A stretch of DNA of 64,000 nt from Nitrospira sp. Lineage in GTDB: Bacteria; Nitrospirota; Nitrospiria; Nitrospirales; Nitrospiraceae. The position numbers and the translations under genes are program-made. Positions within the stretch are counted from its first letter, which is position 1. Every line of letters starts with the position of its first letter. The stretch lies in NCBI GenBank assembly GCA_009594865.1, contig VOPT01000033.1, forward strand, positions 1 to 64,000, read 5' to 3'. Below are positions 18,660-27,557 of this stretch, one piece after another. Under the pieces are notes generated by a model. That model did no database searches. It saw only the letters and a program-made list of their open reading frames with translations, and was not told where the DNA came from.

Positions 18660-19370
18660 CTAGCTGAGCAACTTCGCCGGTTCAGCCTGGGCCCCTTCTT
18701 TCGACTTCGGCTTGTAGCCCATCCGGTCCAGCACCTTCATGATCTTGGTCTTCAACCGGTCGTCAGCCTCCGCCAACGCCGTGGCGAGAGGCTCGACGGC
18801 CGGCTTGCCGATCTTCCGGATAATTTCGGTCGCCGATTGGCGTACATCGTCTTCTTCAGCCGCCAGCAACGGTACCAGCGAGGGAACGGCCGACCCGCCG
18901 ATCTTGATCAACGAATCATACGCCCGTTGCCGCACATCGCCCACCTCATCCGTGAGGGCCTCAACCAGAGGCACCACCGCGCGCGGATCCTTCAAGTCAC
19001 CCAGGACTTCTGCCGCATATTTACGATTGAGCCAATGCGAGTCTTTCAAATCGATCAACATTGCGTCGGCTTTGGCGGCATTCGGATCTTTCGCGCGAAT
19101 CCGGAAGCTCTTCGCCACTCGCTTGCCGCCTTCTTCCACCACACGAATCGTGGCGCCGTCGCCCGGCTTGATCTTGAGGAACTCTTCGAGGGCTTCCTCG
19201 CCGACATCGAGCACGACGGTCTTGCCGTCGTAAGCCAAGAGCTCCACCTCCAACTGCCTGGCTTCGGGATTGACGGCGACGACCCGCTCCGTCACGAGGT
19301 TGAATCCGTCTTTTTTGGGGCCGCCCTTCGGGCCGATCTGAATGAGTTTTACCGGTGCTTCTTCTGCCAT
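18660..19370 (-). CDS. HEAT-repeat protein with an N-terminal beta domain
   Basis: A 236-residue protein, last in a run of five HEAT genes. Residues 1-95 are beta-rich and not HEAT-like (KLIQIGPKGGPKKDG, VVLDVGEE, ATIRVVEEGGKR), perhaps an OB- or SH3-like binding domain. Residues 100-220 are about four short HEAT units such as YAAEVLGDLKDPRAVVPLVE and YDSLIKIGGSAVPSLVPLLA. The C-terminus is charged. No signal peptide, so it is cytoplasmic. HEAT units form helical solenoids that bind other proteins. AAGGAAC precedes the ATG. It follows the previous HEAT gene by 20 bases. Confidence 0.85.
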   Translation of the reverse strand: MAEEAPVKLIQIGPKGGPKKDGFNLVTERVVAVNPEARQLEVELLAYDGKTVVLDVGEEALEEFLKIKPGDGATIRVVEEGGKRVAKSFRIRAKDPNAAKADAMLIDLKDSHWLNRKYAAEVLGDLKDPRAVVPLVEALTDEVGDVRQRAYDSLIKIGGSAVPSLVPLLAAEEDDVRQSATEIIRKIGKPAVEPLATALAEADDRLKTKIMKVLDRMGYKPKSKEGAQAEPAKLLS

Positions 19371-19390
19371 AGTAGAGTTCCTTTATCGGG

Positions 19391-20152
19391 TTATGACGAG
19401 GTCGCCTGTTTCCATCCCAAACTCGCGAGGACACCTTCGACGGTCTCCTGCACCATCGTATTTTCATCCTCCAGGAGGGGAAGCAACGGCTCAATGGCCT
19501 GCTTCACTCCGAGTCGCGCCAAGGATTCAGCCGCGTTCCGGCGCACGAGCCAGTCTTCATCCTGCAACGACTGGATCAAGGCCTCGGCGCTGCGTGGATC
19601 GCCGATTTTTCCGAGTGCTTCCGCCGCATGGCGTCGAACCATCCAATTGGGCCCCAAGAGGCCACCGATCAACGCGTCAACCGCCCTGGTATCGCCGATC
19701 TTCTTCAACACCCGCGCCACATCTTCGCGCACGGTGCCGTCGCCCAGCGCTTCAATCAAGCCGGGCGTGGCCCGCGAGTCACCGATACGCTCCAGAGCCC
19801 ACACCGCCGCAGTTCGGACGGCTCCATCCTTGTCCTTGAGCGCTGCCATAAGCGGATCGACGGCGCGAGGATCGCGGAACCGCCCGAGTGCGTTGGCCGC
19901 CTGCTCGCGGATCGCCCATTCATCGTCGCGCAAGGCCTCCAGCAACTGATCGAAGGCCACGGGACCGATGCGTACCACAGCCGTGGCAGCGGCCTCGCGT
20001 ATCACGACATCCTCGTCCGCCATCAAGCCAATCAACTGGGGAACGGCCTCAATCCCCATCTGTCCGAGACTCGCCATCGCATGGTCTCGCAACGCCTCAT
20101 TATCGTCGCGCAGCGCCGCTATCAATTGTGCAATTCGCTCGGCATCACTCAT
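19391..20152 (-). CDS. HEAT-repeat protein (PBS-lyase type repeats)
   Basis: A 253-residue protein made almost wholly of about eight HEAT units of 30-31 residues, for example REQAANALGRFRDPRAVDPL and RRHAAEALGKIGDPRSAEAL. The start at 20152 (MSDAERIAQL) has AGGAGGA upstream and overlaps the preceding HEAT gene by 8 bases; an upstream in-frame extension to 20302 lacks protein character. PBS-type HEAT repeats occur in phycobilisome lyases, but the protein has no other lyase feature and the organism shows no sign of phycobilisomes, so it is more likely a scaffold. Confidence 0.85.
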   Translation of the reverse strand: MSDAERIAQLIAALRDDNEALRDHAMASLGQMGIEAVPQLIGLMADEDVVIREAAATAVVRIGPVAFDQLLEALRDDEWAIREQAANALGRFRDPRAVDPLMAALKDKDGAVRTAAVWALERIGDSRATPGLIEALGDGTVREDVARVLKKIGDTRAVDALIGGLLGPNWMVRRHAAEALGKIGDPRSAEALIQSLQDEDWLVRRNAAESLARLGVKQAIEPLLPLLEDENTMVQETVEGVLASLGWKQATSS

Positions 20153-21245
20153 GATCGTCCGATTCCTCCTGCCCGACCGGCTGTTCGCCTTCGAGTGCCG
20201 CAAGTTTATCCGCAATAAGGCCGGCGCTGTACGATACGATACCATCCCGATCGCTTCGCAACCGGTTGAACAGCTCGTTATACGGACGCAAGACCTCGAC
20301 ATCTTTGATTTTTGCCAGCGCCTCGATGGCCATCACTCGCAAGGGCCGGATCGGGATCGCTTCGATATACAATTGAGCCGGCCGCGGGTCGCCAATCAGC
20401 CCCAACGACTTCACCGCGTACTCCTTCACGCCGGTATCCTTATCCTTCTGGAGCCGCTTCATCAACGGTTCGACCGCCCGCACATCGCCGATTTTGCCAA
20501 GCAAATCCGCGGCAGCTTCACGGATGAGCCAATCGTCGTCCTCAAGATATTCGATCAGAATCTCGACAGCCGGCCGCCCGATGCCGAGGAGATCCATCAC
20601 CGTGGCCATGCGAGCTTCCTCGCGTTCGCTGGCGCCTTCAACATCGCGCAACGCATTAAATGTCGCATCGATCCGTTCCCGCACGGCGCTCAGTTTCTTC
20701 AGCGTCCGCACGGCGATTTCGCGGACGGCCGGCGAGCCCATGGCGTCGATCAATCCGTCGGCTGACCGGGGATCGAGCAGGTGTTCGAGAATCGTCGCCG
20801 CCGTCGTCTGCGCGTCCGCCTCGGGATGCTTCAACATGTCACACAGCGGCGTAATGGCATTGGGGATCACGCCCAACAGTTGCCGAACACGGTGACGCAC
20901 TTCTTCATCGGGTGATTCGTGGAGGTTCCGCACCAATCCCGCCGCCGTGTCATCGTCCAGATTGCCGGCCATCTGTTCAAGCGCGGCAAACGCAGCCTGC
21001 CTTACGGTTGCTTCAGGATCCCGAATCAACGTGACCAGCGCAACACCCGCGGCCGGATCCTTGATGCGGGACAACATCGCGGCCGCTTCAACACGAAGAG
21101 GGACATCGCCGGTCTGCAACGCCTGCGTCAAGGCCTGGACGGCCCGAGGGCCACCGGCCAGGCAAGCCGCGGTGGCTCGCATACGCCGCCACTCCTCCTC
21201 ATGCGTCAACTCGGAAACTAAGGTATCGATGGACTCTTTGGACAT
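20145..21245 (-). CDS. HEAT-repeat protein
   Basis: A 366-residue all-helical protein of about ten HEAT units, including REAAADLLGKIGDVRAVEPL and KEYAVKSLGLIGDPRPAQLY. No signal peptide or membrane segment. A central part (about 190-235) is less regular. The ribosome site is weak. The gene lies 94 bases after the preceding HEAT gene and overlaps the next by 8 bases. The function is unknown; a protein-interaction scaffold is the general expectation. Confidence 0.85.
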   Translation of the reverse strand: MSKESIDTLVSELTHEEEWRRMRATAACLAGGPRAVQALTQALQTGDVPLRVEAAAMLSRIKDPAAGVALVTLIRDPEATVRQAAFAALEQMAGNLDDDTAAGLVRNLHESPDEEVRHRVRQLLGVIPNAITPLCDMLKHPEADAQTTAATILEHLLDPRSADGLIDAMGSPAVREIAVRTLKKLSAVRERIDATFNALRDVEGASEREEARMATVMDLLGIGRPAVEILIEYLEDDDWLIREAAADLLGKIGDVRAVEPLMKRLQKDKDTGVKEYAVKSLGLIGDPRPAQLYIEAIPIRPLRVMAIEALAKIKDVEVLRPYNELFNRLRSDRDGIVSYSAGLIADKLAALEGEQPVGQEESDDHE

Positions 21246-21339
21246 CGTGGAAGAATTGCGCCGATCAGTGATTGTGCTGGCTTACCATGAACTGTGTTTT
21301 CAAAACTGCACCTTATTGGATCAAACCCCTGATCATGTT

Positions 21340-22422
21340 CTAGACTCGTCCGGCGCGCCACCCCACCGCCGTGAGTGTTTCCCGAACGTGATACCGGACA
21401 TTCTCATCGTGCTCTTTGGCCAGCATCGGCAGGAGAGACGGGATCACCGCCGGGCCGAATTTCGTCAGGGCCGCCGCGGCTTCCGACCGGGTGATGGTAT
21501 TCCGCAAGGCCACGATGAGCGAAGGAATCGCCACGGCATCGGCGATCATCCCTAATGCGCGGGCCGCCATCCCCATCGTAGCCATCTCGTCCGTCCATCC
21601 GTCGGCACAGGGCGTGGCCGAATCCCTCGGCTCACCCAGCGGTACGCCCTCGACAACCCGCCGCAAAATCGGGACTACCCGGCGGTCTCCGATATGTCCG
21701 AGGGCTTCGACGGCCAAGAGCCGTAACCCGGGCTCCTTCATCACCGCGACCAAATAATCTACGGCGCGCCCGTCTCGAATCGCGCCCAGCGCCCGAACCA
21801 CGTCTTCCCGAATCGCCGAATCCCGCTCATTAAACAAGGCCCGGAGCAACGGCTCGACGGAATCCGGCGACTTCAATTTGCCCAATGCCTCCACCGCATG
21901 GAGACGAACCAGCCAATCGTCATGCTGCAAGGCATCGATCAATCCGGCCAGCGCAGCCACACCAATGGCGGCCAGCGCGCTAGACGCTTCCTCCCTGACG
22001 GCCTTGACCTGATCCTGTAACAGCGGCATCAAGGCGGGCACGGCGTCAGGGTCACCAATCCGTCCCAAGCCCTTCGCCGTGTGCATGCGCACAATCCAAT
22101 CGCGACTACCCAAGGCCTGTGTGAGCGGCGCCAGTACTCGTGCATCGGCCAGTGACGCCAGAATGGCCGACGCCGCTTCTTGCACCTGCAAGTCGGGATC
22201 GGTCAAGCAGCCCGCCAAGGCCGGAACAGAGACAGATCCGAGCGATGACAAGGCGCCGACCGCCGCTTCGCGGACCGCGCGGTCACTATCACGCAGCGCT
22301 TTGGTCAGAGGGAGCACGGCCCGCGCATCTTTCAATGCGCCGAGCAGGGTCGCGGCCTCCTCCCGAATGGCCCAATCCTCATCCGACAGGGCTGCGATCT
22401 GTTCACTGACGGTGTCGGCCAT
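21340..22422 (-). CDS. HEAT-repeat protein
   Basis: A 360-residue solenoid of about ten HEAT units, for example MHTAKGLGRIGDPDAVPALM and LHAVEALGKLKSPDSVEPLL. Residues about 265-290 (EPRDSATPCADGWTDEMATM) break the repeat and may form a loop. No signal peptide. The gene follows the previous HEAT gene after a gap of 181 bases, so it may have its own ribosome site and perhaps promoter. A short inverted repeat (22432-22447) lies just upstream of the start. Confidence 0.85.
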   Translation of the reverse strand: MADTVSEQIAALSDEDWAIREEAATLLGALKDARAVLPLTKALRDSDRAVREAAVGALSSLGSVSVPALAGCLTDPDLQVQEAASAILASLADARVLAPLTQALGSRDWIVRMHTAKGLGRIGDPDAVPALMPLLQDQVKAVREEASSALAAIGVAALAGLIDALQHDDWLVRLHAVEALGKLKSPDSVEPLLRALFNERDSAIREDVVRALGAIRDGRAVDYLVAVMKEPGLRLLAVEALGHIGDRRVVPILRRVVEGVPLGEPRDSATPCADGWTDEMATMGMAARALGMIADAVAIPSLIVALRNTITRSEAAAALTKFGPAVIPSLLPMLAKEHDENVRYHVRETLTAVGWRAGRV

Positions 22423-22603
22423 GGTACCTCGGCCTCTGGAGAGGCCATCGACCTTAACACAGCAATTTTTTAAGGGTCAACGCGGGTTGGCCCTACGACC
22501 TGACATCGCACCATCCCGCACGCTGGTCGAAACGGAGAGGGAGAGACGCGGGGATGCCGGAAGCTCTCAACAGGCCAGGCACCCCGCGAGAGAAGGCCGA
22601 GAG

Positions 22604-23974
22604 TTACCGCACCGATCCTTTCGCAAAATCTCCGCTCGGACCGAAGCGACCGATATCTCCCAATGGGCGATCGACTCGAAGATTGTCGGCCTGGCTGGAA
22701 TCCACTGAAGTTTCTTCGTCGAGAGGCGTCCATCCCAGGTGCTCCAGCGTTTCCACGACCAGCAACCGCAAAGAATCTTTGGCGGTCAACCGGACTGAAG
22801 CATAGGACAACACGCGCTCGCCTTCGGCTTCAACTTCAGAGGCCTTCGGATCGTACAGGAAGGAAATCAGCGGCTCGATGGCCGAATCGCCGATCAATAC
22901 CAGCGCCGCAGCCGCCTTCTCGCGCAACACCCCGTCCTTCAACAGCATGATGAGATCGGGGATCACGCGGGGATCGCGGAAATGTCCGAGTGCTGTGGCG
23001 GCGGCTTCTTTGATAAACGCGTCTTCGCTGACGATACATCCGGGAGTCGGTGTCCCATCCTGCCGCACACCCTTACCTTTCAGCGCAGCCAACACCGCAG
23101 GGAGCGCGCGCGGATCGCCGATCATCCCGAGCGACGCAATGGCATGACGCTTCACGGCGCCATCCTTCATGGCTTCCAATAGACCGTCGATCGCCCGCGG
23201 GTCACCAATCATGCCCAAGGCAATCGTGGCATCTTCGCGCACGGCCCGGTCCGGATCTTTGAGCGCTTCAATCAGAGCATCCACGACGCGTGGCTCACGG
23301 ACCCAGCTCCGGCCGATTTGATAGTCCGTCGTCATGCCACCCAGGGCGCGAGCCGCATGGCAACGCACAACGAAATCCTTGTCCTTCATCGTTTCAAGGA
23401 GCAGATCGACCGAGGGCTGCCCGATGGCGACCAGCGCGATGCCGGCGGTCTCACGCACGATCTTCGAGGAGTCCCGGAACAGCTTGATCAAGGCAGGAAT
23501 AGCCTTCGCGTCGCCGATTTTCCCCAACGCTTCCGCCGCCGCGCTTTTCACGGCGCCGTCGCGATCTCGACACGCAAATATCAATGCGTCAACGCCACGT
23601 GCATCGCGAAGATCGCCGCAAGCCTTGGCCGCATGTTCCCTGACACGCCACCGCTCATCCTTCATCGCCGCCAGGAGCCGATCCATCTGGCCCGCGCCCA
23701 GGGACACCACGGCCGCGACCGCCTCGTTGCGAACTTCCATGATGGGGTCGTTGAACAGTGCAATCAGCGCTTCGATCGCCTTCGGGCCGCCGATCTTGGC
23801 GACACCCCAGCCGGCACGCGTGCGCACGGACCAATACTCGTCGCCGCAGGCGCCGATCAGCGCATCCAGCGTGGTCGGGTTCGCCAACTGCGCCAATGCC
23901 TTGGCCGCCTCTTCACGGGTTGCATCATCCGGATCTTCGAGGGAATCCAGCAGATCATCGAGTGCCTGCGCCAT
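22604..23974 (-). CDS. Large HEAT-repeat protein
   Basis: A 456-residue protein of about eleven to twelve HEAT units, such as KSAAAEALGKIGDAKAIPAL and REDATIALGMIGDPRAIDGL. Residues about 290-320 contain a loop with a cysteine (PTPGCIVSEDAF). The last 60 residues are not HEAT-like. The start at 23974 (MAQALDDLLDSL) has AGGTGG upstream and lies within the end of the preceding gene, overlapping it by 20 bases. That overlap suggests translational coupling with the exported protein. No signal peptide. Confidence 0.85.
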   Translation of the reverse strand: MAQALDDLLDSLEDPDDATREEAAKALAQLANPTTLDALIGACGDEYWSVRTRAGWGVAKIGGPKAIEALIALFNDPIMEVRNEAVAAVVSLGAGQMDRLLAAMKDERWRVREHAAKACGDLRDARGVDALIFACRDRDGAVKSAAAEALGKIGDAKAIPALIKLFRDSSKIVRETAGIALVAIGQPSVDLLLETMKDKDFVVRCHAARALGGMTTDYQIGRSWVREPRVVDALIEALKDPDRAVREDATIALGMIGDPRAIDGLLEAMKDGAVKRHAIASLGMIGDPRALPAVLAALKGKGVRQDGTPTPGCIVSEDAFIKEAAATALGHFRDPRVIPDLIMLLKDGVLREKAAAALVLIGDSAIEPLISFLYDPKASEVEAEGERVLSYASVRLTAKDSLRLLVVETLEHLGWTPLDEETSVDSSQADNLRVDRPLGDIGRFGPSGDFAKGSVR

Positions 23975-24446
23975 CACCCACCTCACTATTCCCATAATAG
24001 GCATCACGTTGACCGCCATGAGGATAGGTGCGCTTGCACCGTACCACCAGGGTCTGAGTCCCGCGGCCCTCCACACATTGATCGAGTGACTTGGAGTATT
24101 CCAGTTTCCCGTCCAAACTCACCGTGAAGGGGAAGTCGAAGGTAAAACTGATGAACTTATATTGTCCCGGCTTGAGGTGCAATTCGCGAGTCTCGGTCGT
24201 CCGGTACGCATCCGACGTTTCCGGATCCAGCACCCAGAGCGGGGGGGTGATGCCTGGCACCTGCCACCAGGATTGCGGCACCAGCGGGGTCGGATCAATG
24301 GTGATCGTATGTTCCTTGGTATAGGCAGGCGGCGGACCGGCTGCCAGGAGCTGCTCCGCATGTCCGGCGAACACAGCGCATGACAATGCGACGATCCGGA
24401 TCAACGTCTGCCGCCCAGTGAAAAATCTCTGCGACAAGATACGCAT
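23955..24446 (-). CDS. Exported protein of unknown function at the head of the HEAT run
   Basis: A 163-residue protein with a Sec signal peptide (hydrophobic residues about 16-26, cleavage near AEQLLAAG). The mature part is beta-rich, with TITIDPTPLVPQSWWQVPG and RTTETRELHLKPGQYKF. Two cysteines (DQCVEG and VRCKRT) may form a disulfide. It starts 7 bases after the phosphatase-fold gene and overlaps the first HEAT gene by 20 bases, so the three are probably cotranscribed. No family was recognised. Confidence 0.7.
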   Translation of the reverse strand: MRILSQRFFTGRQTLIRIVALSCAVFAGHAEQLLAAGPPPAYTKEHTITIDPTPLVPQSWWQVPGITPPLWVLDPETSDAYRTTETRELHLKPGQYKFISFTFDFPFTVSLDGKLEYSKSLDQCVEGRGTQTLVVRCKRTYPHGGQRDAYYGNSEVGDGAGTR

Positions 24447-24453
24447 CGGTCCT

Positions 24454-25503
24454 CTATTGCAAGAGTGGATTGACAGGAGCCGCCGTGAACGCGGTCTTAA
24501 AAATTTCCTCGACCGGGTGACTCTCCCATTCGGTATAGGTCGTCAGTCCAAGCGCGCGCATGACAGTCGCGCCCGTATCGATAATCGACACTGGCTGACT
24601 AATCGCGTAACCGGCCTTGATGCCGACGCCTGAAGCAATCCAGGGCACAACCGGAACCGCGCCTGCTTGGTCGGCCGACATGTCGCCGGAAGAAAATTGC
24701 GTTTCCCCAAAGGCGCTCAGCGACGTCGCAAAGACCGTCGTCCGTTTCATCAAGCCGAGTTCACGATAGAGATCCAACACCGTGCCCATCGCCTTATCCA
24801 CGGCTTTCAATGCATCCTTATATGCGGCCGACTTCCAACCCTGCGCTTCGCCGACACGACCGGAAGCCGGTAGATGGACGACCAGGAAATGCGGCAAGGA
24901 GGGAATGGCGTGGCCATATCCGGAACCGCTCGTGGCCTTCTTGAAGTAGTCTCGCACATACCCGACCAACCGGTCGGGGTTGCACTCGGCTCTGAGTGGC
25001 CCGCACATTTGATAGTCCGTATAGGGCTCCGGTTTGGCGAGTTGATACAGAGATTCATCCATATAGAAAATGGCGCTGTCCCGACCACCGCTCAAATCGA
25101 GATAATCAAACACCGTCGGGGCGCGCGGATATCCGCGGCTGAATTCGAAGACGTTCCAGGTGATGCCATGTTTGGCAACCGGCATCCCCGTCACCAAGGA
25201 TGCCATGGTCGGTAACCGGCGGGCAGGCGAGACCGTCGTGGCCGACCAGGTGACCGCCCCATCCTTCACCAGGGAGGACAGGACCGGCATCGCGCCGCTC
25301 TTCAAGGACTCCTGACCAACCCCTTCCAGGACAAACAGAATCACATGCTCCGTCATCCCTGCCGACGCTGAGGGCGAAGTGCCTGCCGCATCCCGTGCAG
25401 CCAATGCCACCGACGGAGAAGAGGAGGCCGCCACAGTGATGCTCAGAACAGCCGCCAGGCAATATGCCACCACAGCAACTGATTTATTGCGGATCACACT
25501 CAT
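24454..25503 (-). CDS. Exported alkaline-phosphatase-superfamily protein, probably inactive
   Basis: A 349-residue protein with a Sec signal peptide (start 25503, GAGG upstream). The fold resembles nucleotide pyrophosphatase/phosphodiesterases: HVILFVLEGVGQESL, then LPTMASLVTGMPVAKHGITW. The metal and nucleophile positions look lost. The first Asp is E60, the Thr nucleophile position is R96, the D-x-x-x-H loop after FLVVHLP has neither residue, and the usual DHG is SAFG near residue 264. It may be a periplasmic binding protein derived from an enzyme. First gene of the HEAT run. Confidence 0.78.
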   Translation of the reverse strand: MSVIRNKSVAVVAYCLAAVLSITVAASSSPSVALAARDAAGTSPSASAGMTEHVILFVLEGVGQESLKSGAMPVLSSLVKDGAVTWSATTVSPARRLPTMASLVTGMPVAKHGITWNVFEFSRGYPRAPTVFDYLDLSGGRDSAIFYMDESLYQLAKPEPYTDYQMCGPLRAECNPDRLVGYVRDYFKKATSGSGYGHAIPSLPHFLVVHLPASGRVGEAQGWKSAAYKDALKAVDKAMGTVLDLYRELGLMKRTTVFATSLSAFGETQFSSGDMSADQAGAVPVVPWIASGVGIKAGYAISQPVSIIDTGATVMRALGLTTYTEWESHPVEEIFKTAFTAAPVNPLLQ

Positions 25504-25692
25504 GAGATGCCTCACCACAGAATCGATGTATGACGCGAAGAAAAAATACCTTAGCACGCTGTTTTCCGGGAAGGCAAGGCACGAAACCCGGCTCTCATAG
25601 CGCCCGATCTGGTTCGATGGTATCCTGAGCGAGCCGGTGTTCGGCCAGTGCGATCCCGGTCGACGACGCCCTTTTTGCCACGGTGCACAGCC

Positions 25693-26928
25693 ATGCCCGA
25701 CAACCGTTCTTCCAGCGTTTCCAGCTTTCGGTTCGCCGCGTGTTCACGAAAGCCGCGCGTCGTTCTGCGCCTTGGTCTCACAACGATAAGCCTCTTCCTC
25801 TGTCTTGCCTGGCCGAGGCCAGGTCTCGCCGACGTTCGCGTGGTGATGGCAACAGCAGAGCATCGAATGACCGAGCGAGACACCAGGATCGATGCAATCC
25901 GGCTCGCCACGGAGCAGGCGAAACAGCAGGCACTGGAACAGGTTGCGTCATATCTTGAAAGCGTCACCGTGGTGAGGAATCTCGACGTCACCCAAGATGA
26001 ACTTCGCAGCTACACAGCCGGGATGGTGGTGGTGCTCGATCAACAAGTGGACACCGCTCTGGATGGAGAAGTCGTCGTGATCCGCGTCACCCTCAAAGCC
26101 CAAGTGGATAGCGAAGAGGCGGCGCAGGCCATTATCACAATGAAGCAGAATGAGGACGTGCGGCAGGAATTAGTCGCCTTACAGGAAGATATCGACGTGC
26201 TGCATAGGCAACTCGAAGACGCCAATCGGGCGCTCGCCCGCGCGAGGTCACCCGAGCAAACCCGGCAGTTGAATCAACAGCGCACCGATCTGCTCAATCA
26301 CGCCGAATCGGATGCCATGGTGGCGCAGGCCTGGACCGACTGGCTGTTGATTGCACCCTTCGCGCAACCGTACCCTTCGGCAGGCGTGGCTCAGGTCCAA
26401 GCCCTGCTTGGCATTGCAGGGCAGTTGCATCCAACGAATCCGCACCTCGCCATTGCACAACAGACCGTTGGCGCCAAATCGCCACCGGCGCCGCCACAAC
26501 CTCGACAGCCGCCTGTGCCGCATACCGTGCCGTTTTTACCAGGATACTATGTCGTGCCGAAGGAATCGGCTCCTCCGGGCACGACTCCACCCACTGATTC
26601 CAAGCAGCTCTCAAGCGTCTACCAACTCAATCCCTTGTTGCCCGATCCATCAGGACAACCGCCACAATCCAGCAACAGTACGACAATTATCCAGGTCCAT
26701 CCCCGGCCAGGAACCTCCCCCTCCATTCCAGGCCGCAGCACGATGCCGACCTATCGACAGATCCCCGCGCCCAATAGTCTGCCCAATCATCCGACTTTGC
26801 ACACCTATCGTGCCGGGGGAGCCCCGGGTGCATCAGGAGGATCAGTGCCACAGGTGACACAGGGTGGCGCCCCCGGCCTCACTCCCCCAGGCAATTCCAC
26901 CCGCAGCACCGATAAGGGTGGGCAATGA
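25693..26928 (+). CDS. Exported protein with FlgT-N-like head and Pro-rich tail
   Basis: A 411-residue protein. A hydrophobic signal-like segment covers about residues 27-45 (TTISLFLCLAWPRPGLA). The next 95 residues (AIRLATEQAKQQALEQVASYL, then TLDG...VIRVTLKAQVD by eye) resemble the FlgT N-terminal/LPP20-type fold. A coiled coil with many Gln follows (about 150-210). The last 170 residues are rich in Pro, Gly, Ser and Gln and probably unstructured. The start is uncertain; 25648 is also open. Its last codons overlap the next gene by 4 bases (ATGA). Confidence 0.65.
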   Translation: MPDNRSSSVSSFRFAACSRKPRVVLRLGLTTISLFLCLAWPRPGLADVRVVMATAEHRMTERDTRIDAIRLATEQAKQQALEQVASYLESVTVVRNLDVTQDELRSYTAGMVVVLDQQVDTALDGEVVVIRVTLKAQVDSEEAAQAIITMKQNEDVRQELVALQEDIDVLHRQLEDANRALARARSPEQTRQLNQQRTDLLNHAESDAMVAQAWTDWLLIAPFAQPYPSAGVAQVQALLGIAGQLHPTNPHLAIAQQTVGAKSPPAPPQPRQPPVPHTVPFLPGYYVVPKESAPPGTTPPTDSKQLSSVYQLNPLLPDPSGQPPQSSNSTTIIQVHPRPGTSPSIPGRSTMPTYRQIPAPNSLPNHPTLHTYRAGGAPGASGGSVPQVTQGGAPGLTPPGNSTRSTDKGGQ

Positions 26929-27488
26929 CAATGTCCGCGACAACTGTGTCCCTGTGTGCGGGAGGGTGGCTCCTGTGCGCCCTGCTCACCGCCACGCCGA
27001 CGCTGGCTGCCGATTCCGCCGCCGAGGTCCGCGACCACGCCGAGCGCACATTCCACCAGATGCACACACGGGAGCAGCGCTCTACGCTTGAGCACCAGCC
27101 TGGGCCGCAGCCCCCTGCAGCACAGGTCTATGATGCCGAGCACTTTCTAATCGGACAGGGCCAGGGCGATTTGAGCAAAGGGAAACTGGTATGCCAGCGA
27201 GTGTCTGAGTTGGCTGCCCGGGCCGATATCGCCAAACAAATCCGCGTGCAGATCAAGGAGCATGCGATCGACCGCCTGCGGGAACGCTCCGGTCGCGAAC
27301 CAGAGCAGGATCTCGAAGTGGTGCGCGAGGAAATCGTGCAGGAATATCTGCAGGGTGTCACGATCATCGATCGTCGCATCGACGACGACGCGAAGACCTG
27401 CTCAGCAGTGGCCGTCATGCCGAAACCCACACTCCATGCACCATCAGCTGCGGAATCACCAGCCACCGACTCTTCCGCCCGTCATTGA
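26925..27488 (+). CDS. Exported LPP20-like protein
   Basis: A 187-residue protein with a Sec signal peptide (cleavage near TLAAD, residue 29). The core (FLIGQGQGDLSKGKLVCQRV, SELAARADIAKQIRVQI) matches the LPP20/FlgP-like pattern of repeated alanine-rich helices. No lipobox cysteine is seen at the cleavage site, so it is probably periplasmic rather than lipid-anchored. The ATG lies in the ATGA overlap with the preceding gene, implying coupled translation. The C-terminus is Pro/Ala/Ser-rich. Confidence 0.7.
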   Translation: MTMSATTVSLCAGGWLLCALLTATPTLAADSAAEVRDHAERTFHQMHTREQRSTLEHQPGPQPPAAQVYDAEHFLIGQGQGDLSKGKLVCQRVSELAARADIAKQIRVQIKEHAIDRLRERSGREPEQDLEVVREEIVQEYLQGVTIIDRRIDDDAKTCSAVAVMPKPTLHAPSAAESPATDSSARH

Positions 27489-27557
27489 GCGCGTCCGGCT
27501 TCATCTTCATGCCCTCCATTGAACTTCGGACTGCGTTTCGGGTAAGACAATCTTCCC

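Noticed and set aside
18837..19949. Long plus-strand frame opposite the HEAT genes
   Set aside because: Reflects the regular codon pattern of the HEAT repeats; no ribosome site.
22432..22447. 7-base palindrome near the start of a HEAT gene
   Set aside because: Short (GGCCTCT/AGAGGCC), probably chance in GC-rich DNA.
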